Source: Cytidiella melzeri
Taxonomy: Eukaryota; Basidiomycota; Agaricomycetes; Polyporales; Irpicaceae
Assembly (NCBI GenBank): GCA_022592445.1
Contig: JABYQR010000153.1
Location: 37,632-101,631, forward strand
DNA: 64,000 nt
Direction: 5' to 3'
The notes beneath the pieces were generated by a model. That model was given only the letters and a program-made list of their open reading frames with translations, was not told where the DNA came from and did not search any database. Below are positions 59,097 to 64,000 of this stretch, piece by piece. Each line of letters opens with the position of its first letter. Position 1 is the stretch's first letter. The position numbers and the translations under genes were made by a program.

Positions 59097-60056
59097 AAAC
59101 GTGGGAAAGGTCGCAGTGAGACAACGCAGAAGAAGCTACGGCTATGGGCGCGAAGAGACTCCCTCGACGCGAACACAAAGCGTAAAGTGAACTCTGGAAA
59201 CTGGGGTGGGGATTGATTGGTTTCTACGCAGTACAAGCAACACCTTTTTATATACCCTGAAGACCCTCTCCTAAACCTTTCCTTCTATGTCCTAAACCCA
59301 AACGCGAGAGCGAGGAAACGGGGTGGCAGAATACTTCCGTCTGCGGAGGCAAAATGTCCAGCGAGTCGACGCCCGGCGGGACACAGCGTTGGTCAACGCG
59401 GCGTAGCGGCGCGCGCCCTTGCGCTGCAGGGGCGCCAATCGTTGCGAGCAGGTGATGAGGCGCCGTCCAGGAGTTGCACAGCGTGGCGTGATAGGAGTCT
59501 TCCTGAAACGGGGTTCGCGCGTCAAGTTTCTTCTACCGTTGGTCCGACCCGTGTCCGAAACGCTTGGTGGCTGGCCGGCCCATGCTCCGATGCCAAAAGG
59601 GGCGTGTCTGTGTGTCAGAGTTCGGTGCGATTCCTCGGCCTCGGATGTTTCCGGCGTATTGCTCCTTGTCAAGTCCTCGGATCCTCGGCGGACTCCTCGT
59701 GACCTCGGCGAACTCCTTGCGCTCTCGGCGAACTCCTCGCGCTCGTGACGCTGGGAAAGTGGAGGGACTTGCCGCTCAGGATGACGCGGGCCGCGCAAAT
59801 GGCGGGCTGCTGCCGGGTCTCCGCGCCTAGCCGATTTCCGGGCGTATCATTCTCCCCCCAACTAAAATTTGAACCGTCCCCGTTTCTCGCGTGGCAAGTC
59901 GAACCGTGGGAACTCTGACCACGAGGATCCTCGCGCTATTGTGTCGTTGGACTTCGAGTTTTTTTTCGCCCTCTCTTCCTCTGCTTCTCACCCTGCGCCT
60001 CCTTCTGCTTCCGCCCTCTAACTTCTCGTCCTCTCTCTGCTTCCGCTCTCCTCGAC
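59097..60056. other. GC-rich intergenic region with polypurine-like tract
   Basis: CTCCCCCCAACTAAAATTTG at 59852-59871 nearly repeats the tract at 61914-61936. 59640-59760 is rich in CCTCGG/CTCGGCG short repeats. Long antisense frames here are low-complexity. 59940-60056 is a pyrimidine-rich leader for the next gene. Confidence 0.4.
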
Positions 60057-61710
60057 ATGTCCGCACAGGCCTCATCTTCTCGTCGCGTCGCTCCTCGCCC
60101 AGCCACTCGCCGCAACCGCTCACCGCTCCGCACCATGACCGCCCGCGTGGGAAGAGGTCTCACTCCACCACCACTTTCTCCTGCTGAGCAGCTGCTCGCC
60201 GTGCGCAAGCAGCTCGAGGCGTCCTCGGCGGTCCTGAACGCCGTCCTGCAGATACGTGGCGACCTGACTGGGGGTTGGGCGGACGACGTGATCGAGGCCT
60301 TCGTAAGCACCTTCTTCTCCTCTACCACCTCCCAGCTCACTCTCTTCTCTAGCAAGCGTACGAGGACGTGTCGCCTCTCTGCGAGGACCAAGGCACCAAC
60401 CTCGCCTTCCTCGACCTCTTCTCACCCTTCGCTGCCGAAGAACACCGCGTCCGCCTGCCGCAAGCCCAGCAGGTTGCCCTCCGCAACGCCCTCCGCCCTC
60501 TCTGGCGCAGCCTCAGCGCCCACCTCCGCCAAGCGTCTTACGTCGAGGCTCCCCTCGTCACCCTCCTGCTCGAATGGGACTGGTGGGTCGGCGACTGGCC
60601 TAAACACGAGGCCGACCTGGATGCTGAGGGTTCCGCCGACGAACACGAGTCCTCGGTTTCTCGCTCGCGGTCTGCCAGCATCGCGCAGGAGCCCGAGCTC
60701 GTCGTGATCGAGCTCATGGACGAGGACGAGGACGAGGCGCAGCCCCGTCCTCCGCTGAAGCGCAAGAGGGCAGCGTCTTCCGCCTCTCTCGAGGTGAGGG
60801 CCGGTCCACCGGCCAAACGACTTTCTCAGGCGCAGCAAGACCAGCTGCAAGGCGTGGGTCCCAACCCGCTCACCGGTAAGGAATGGCGTAACCTGCCAAC
60901 GCACTGGACCGCGACCACGGTCGCCCTTGGCGAGAGCCGGGTGCGTCCTTGCTTTTTCTTTTCCGCTGTTCATCTCCACTAACCTCCCTACCTCTCTAGT
61001 GCGACTACTGCAAGGAGAAGGATGTCGAGCGGTGCTACCGTCCTAGCAACGGTACGCGGTGCTTCCGGTGCCTGCCTTGCGCGGACATCAAGCACGCTTG
61101 TCGGTTCAACGGCAAGCCCTTCGACGAGGTCGCGCCGGACGTCGCCCAGGCGCAGGAGGATGCCGTCGTCGTCAACGAGGAGCCGGCCGCTCCGCTCTCC
61201 GTGTCTTCCGCCGCAACCTCTCGCCCTGTGGTCGCCGCGTCTATCGCTTCCGACACCAAGGGCAAAGGTAAAGCCCCCGCCACTCCTCCTCGTGTCACCG
61301 CCGCAGGTCCCAGCGGCCTCAAGATGGACGTGGTGTTGTCCCCTCTGCGACCTGAGCTGCGCCGCCCTCAGGACGCCCGACCTTTCTCTCCGGCTCCTGC
61401 CCCCGCCGCCTCTCACATCGACGACGTCCTCGAGGAGGTGCCTGGCCAATCCGCGGAGCTCCCTGGCGGCGCTCCTCCCGCTCCTGCCCCTGCCCGCGTT
61501 ACCAACCGGGTGGTACTTCAACAGTACCTCAACGCGCTCGAGACCGAGCTCGGCGCCGTCCTCGGTCGGCTCACCGTTGGCGAGGCGCGGATGGCCGCCC
61601 TGCGCACCAACGCAGCGCTGTACAAGGCCAAAATCTTGGCCGCGCGGCGCGAGTTAGAGCAGGTCACCGCTGAGGAGGCCGCTCTTTTCGCCGGTTCGTC
61701 GTGTCGGTAG
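60057..61710 (+). CDS. Cys-rich (zinc-finger-like) and coiled-coil protein, unknown function
   Basis: Three exons (60057-60302, 60353-60940, 61000-61710) close to 514 aa. The N-terminus is Arg/Ser-rich; a helical region follows (EEHRVRLPQAQQVALRNALR); an acidic stretch (LMDEDEDEAQ) and KRKR suggest nuclear location; then CDYCKEKDVERCYRPSNG and CFRCLPCADIKHACRF give six to seven clustered Cys resembling a binuclear zinc cluster; the C-terminus is a coiled coil (LNALETELGAVLGRL, RRELEQVTAEEAALF). I recall many mushroom proteins of this plan, often near retroelements, with no known role. GC content and Ala/Pro/Arg use are higher than in the housekeeping genes. Confidence 0.75.
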
Positions 61711-62144
61711 GGGACCCGTGGGTTGTTGTCGCCGTGGCTTGTCGCTGCTGTCTTGTTCTTTGTTATGCTGTACTACTTGCTATCCTGTACCAGTCCTTCT
61801 GCAATGCATTGTTTTCACCGCTTCTTTTATGAGTGAATGAAGAAAAGAAAGGAAATTCAGGAAGAAAGAATAAATAAGATGTGAGGCTTTGGGTGTGAGG
61901 CGCATGTGTATCCCTCCCCCCAACTAATAAAATTTGCCCTGTCCTCAGGGCGCAGACGTCGAATATGTGAAAAATTTTTGTTAGCGCAAACAACTCTCAG
62001 TAAGTCATCATGGAATCGCCGCGCGCAAAATGGTAGTCCGTAAGATATGAAGGAAAAATACGCGAGACGCAGCCAAGAAAAAAAAAAAAAAAAAATGGAA
62101 ACAATATGATATAAAATTACAACTCATCGTCGAGTGTGTTGCGC
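61711..62144. other. intergenic with polypurine-like tract and A18 run
   Basis: CTCCCCCCAACTAATAAAATTTG at 61914-61936 is a likely polypurine tract (minus strand) for the gypsy element to the right, implying a 3' LTR beginning near 61913. An A-run of about 18 lies at 62079-62096. LTR limits could not be fixed. Confidence 0.4.
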
Positions 62145-63560
62145 CTAGGCGTCGAGTGCGCCCGCCGGCTCTTCTTCGTCCTCTGCCGCGTGTGTGTCGC
62201 CTAGCGGCTCGTCTTCATCGTCGTCGCCTTGCGACCGCGACGCCTCCATCTCCTTGAGCCGTTCTAAAGTGATCTCGGCGAAGCCGTCTGGTAAGGGAAT
62301 TTCAGCGTGCGCGAGATACGGAATGACTCTGAAGGCTGCCACTGGCCGGTCCAACACCGCGCCGTCCAACTCGCAGAGAACGTAAGCTCCTCCTCGATTT
62401 CTGGCGACCACGATTAGCGGCCCGAGATACCGCGCGCGCATCTTGCGGTTCAACGCCTTCTCGATCGCTGTGTTGCGGATCAGTACGAGCGATCCTCTCT
62501 TGAAGTCGAAGTCGCGGATGGTATGCATGTGCTCGACCTTGAACCGCTGCGCCGCCTTAGTGCGCGACTCCATAACCTTGTCTCGTAGCGCGACCAGATG
62601 CTCCCGACGCTTTTGTAGCGCGATCGCTCGCCGACTGATAAGGTCTTCGATAGACAACACAGAGTCCGGCGCCGGCTGTAGGTAGGTTGCTTCTACGATG
62701 TCGAGCGGAATTATTGGATGCGTGCCCGTGACTGCAAAGTAGGGGGAACAGCCCATCCGTTTGCACGTTGTGATTCGCTCCGACCAGAACACCGATGCCG
62801 CGATCTGTGACCACCGACTCACGTCCCCATCCGCCGCCTTATAGAGTGCCTGGCGAACATCGTAGTGAGCTCGCTCGACCTGTCCGTTCGCTCGCGAGTT
62901 GTAGCCGCTGATTCGGATGTGATGAATATGGTAACGCTTGCCCAGGTATTCGATCGCGTTGACGAACGCGCCTCCGTTGTCCGAGACTATTTCCGACAGC
63001 GCGCCCCAGCAACAGAGAATGTCGGTGAAAATCCAATCGCCTATCGTTTTCCCAGTTTCGGAGCGAAGGGCGCGGAACTCCGGCCAATGCGTGATTGAAC
63101 AGCGCCCTTGTACCACGTACTTGAAGCCCCCAGACGCTGGCAGGTGCATAGTGTCCATGTATACTTTCGCGAAGAGCGGCGCCGGTTGTTGGACTGTCGG
63201 AGGAAGCAGAATCTGCCGCTTCTGTCGCGTCTGGCATATATGACAAGTCCGGATGTACCACGCGATATCCGCTAAATGAAACGGCCACCAAAAACGCTCT
63301 GACACCATCGCGGCCGTCGCGAACACTCCTCGATGAGCGGCGCCGTCGTGGCAGTCGCGAAGTACTTTCATGCGGTCGGCTGGCCATACGACTAGCTTAT
63401 GCGCGCCCGTGGCATCCCGTCGGAACAGCCTTCCCCCGTCCCTAAAGAACAGAGTCGCGTATCGGAGGAACGCCTGCAGCTCTTTTTCGCCCATACCCTC
63501 CGGCGTTTCGAGCGTCTCGTGAAAGCGCGGGATGGCCTCTAACTTACTATCCGCGTCCAC
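62145..63560 (-). CDS. gypsy integrase
   Basis: 471 aa from the first ATG; the frame is open somewhat further upstream (YSACPRTKKAV). Zinc-binding HHCC: HDGAAHRG and CHICQTRQ. Catalytic D, D, E in VYMDTMHLP, IVSDNGGAF and NGQVERAHYD. A C-terminal SH3-like region (KRGSLVLIRNT, RYLGPLIVVARNRGGAYVL) follows, and an acidic tail (DDDEDEPLGD). It inserts element cDNA into the genome. The stop is at 62145. Confidence 0.9.
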   Translation of the reverse strand: MDADSKLEAIPRFHETLETPEGMGEKELQAFLRYATLFFRDGGRLFRRDATGAHKLVVWPADRMKVLRDCHDGAAHRGVFATAAMVSERFWWPFHLADIAWYIRTCHICQTRQKRQILLPPTVQQPAPLFAKVYMDTMHLPASGGFKYVVQGRCSITHWPEFRALRSETGKTIGDWIFTDILCCWGALSEIVSDNGGAFVNAIEYLGKRYHIHHIRISGYNSRANGQVERAHYDVRQALYKAADGDVSRWSQIAASVFWSERITTCKRMGCSPYFAVTGTHPIIPLDIVEATYLQPAPDSVLSIEDLISRRAIALQKRREHLVALRDKVMESRTKAAQRFKVEHMHTIRDFDFKRGSLVLIRNTAIEKALNRKMRARYLGPLIVVARNRGGAYVLCELDGAVLDRPVAAFRVIPYLAHAEIPLPDGFAEITLERLKEMEASRSQGDDDEDEPLGDTHAAEDEEEPAGALDA

Positions 63561-64000
63561 TGCCTTTTTGGTGCGGGGACACGCGCTGTACTCCAGGCTT
63601 GGTCCTGGGCCATCGTCGATAGGATCGTAGATGTAGGCTGTCGCGGCGAGGGATTAGGAACCGCCAGTCGCGGTCGCGGTGCTCTCGCTAGCAAGTGCAT
63701 GGTAAGGAAGCATGGTCCAATTGGCTCGTCGTCGTCATCTTCAGGCACTTCTCGGTCGCCCTCTTGAGGTGGTCGTCGCGAAAGGCCGTCTGGTCCATGT
63801 TTATCGCCCGGTACGTGTACGAGCTTGAAGTGGAAAGTCATAATGGCCGCGATCCAGCGATTGATCGACGCTGAAGGCGCCAGGTCGGGATTCTGTAGCA
63901 TACCCTTGATGTGCTGCGCGTCGACTTCCAGAACAAGGTTTCGTACGCCTAAGAGGTATAGCTTCAACGCCTTGAGGGTCCGATACACGCCGTAGAAGCT
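63539..64000 (-). CDS. gypsy RNase H domain, C-terminal part
   Basis: The frame is open to the window edge (SFYGVYRTLKALKLYLLG) and ends at 63539. LVLEVDAQHIKGML and the diagnostic HVPGDKHGPDGLSRRP mark the C-terminal part of a Ty3/gypsy RNase H. The tail after DGLSRRP is acidic (EVPEDDDDEP) and then loses family-like sequence where the integrase frame should start. Confidence 0.8.
   Translation of the reverse strand, partial: SFYGVYRTLKALKLYLLGVRNLVLEVDAQHIKGMLQNPDLAPSASINRWIAAIMTFHFKLVHVPGDKHGPDGLSRRPPQEGDREVPEDDDDEPIGPCFLTMHLLARAPRPRLAVPNPSPRQPTSTILSTMAQDQAWSTARVPAPKRQWTRIVS

Larger units (their letters stand above)
61914..64000 (-). mobile_element. Ty3/gypsy LTR retrotransposon, 3' part, truncated by window edge
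   Basis: RNase H then integrase in gypsy order, followed by a polypurine-like tract. The frame break between RNase H and integrase, plus a stop near 63650 in the integrase frame, indicate decay or a recoding site. The rest lies beyond the window. Confidence 0.8.

Noticed and set aside
59217..59830. Overlapping long ORFs on both strands
   Set aside because: They overlap each other in a GC-rich low-complexity region with CTCGGCG repeats; no domain in any frame.
62079..62096. A18 run as a retroposition poly(A) tail
   Set aside because: No retrocopy or target duplication adjoins it; it is more likely a simple tract near the gypsy 3' end.

Overview
The window is nuclear DNA of a filamentous basidiomycete, most likely a mushroom-forming Agaricomycete. 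Genes carry many 45-75 nt GT-AG introns. Several encode proteins I recall as typical of that class (a DUF6697-type protein, a DUF6589-type protein, a WPGY protein, an intersectin of the Cin1 type). LTR retrotransposons flank a gene-dense core. All names rest on motif recognition; no database was searched. Exon models were built by hand from splice sites and reading frame, and most close exactly in frame.

Layout. 1-5046: 5' part of a Ty1/copia element on the minus strand, running off the left edge, with accessory ORFs between its primer site and gag. 5722-7844: thiamine gene THI20-like (ThiD+TenA). 9813-20020: a three-gene block of two short intronless P450-like genes flanking a YOR1/ABCC transporter. 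20113-38564: housekeeping core: mitochondrial TrpRS, an unknown protein, a PL14-type polysaccharide lyase, endonuclease III, NatC subunit NAA35, a secreted Kex2-site protein, mitochondrial helicase SUV3, mitoribosomal mS33, a WPGY protein, a DUF6697 protein and OPA3. 38895-45476: a 15-exon intersectin/Cin1-like scaffold (EH, WH2, two SH3, DH, PH; 1918 aa). 45704-51299: a DNA-transposon-like unit with 12-bp terminal inverted repeats, holding a decaying DUF6589 gene and a RecQ-like helicase tail to tail, apparently inside an intron of a tiny host gene. 52174-57432: a complete, young Ty1/copia element. 58569-64000: retroelement remnants, a 514-aa Cys-rich/coiled-coil gene, and the RNase H-integrase part of a Ty3/gypsy element.

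How genes relate. Four mitochondrial genes (TrpRS, SUV3, mS33, OPA3) lie within 18.5 kb. Several pairs share short divergent promoters: NTH1/NAA35 (206 bp), SUV3/mS33 (250 bp), TrpRS/unknown (213 bp). The P450-transporter-P450 block looks like a small oxidation-plus-efflux unit. The most distinctive items are the helicase/DUF6589 transposon with its terminal repeats, the use by two unrelated copia elements of the initiator-tRNA anticodon loop as primer site, and the TAATG stop-start overlap before gag in the first copia element.
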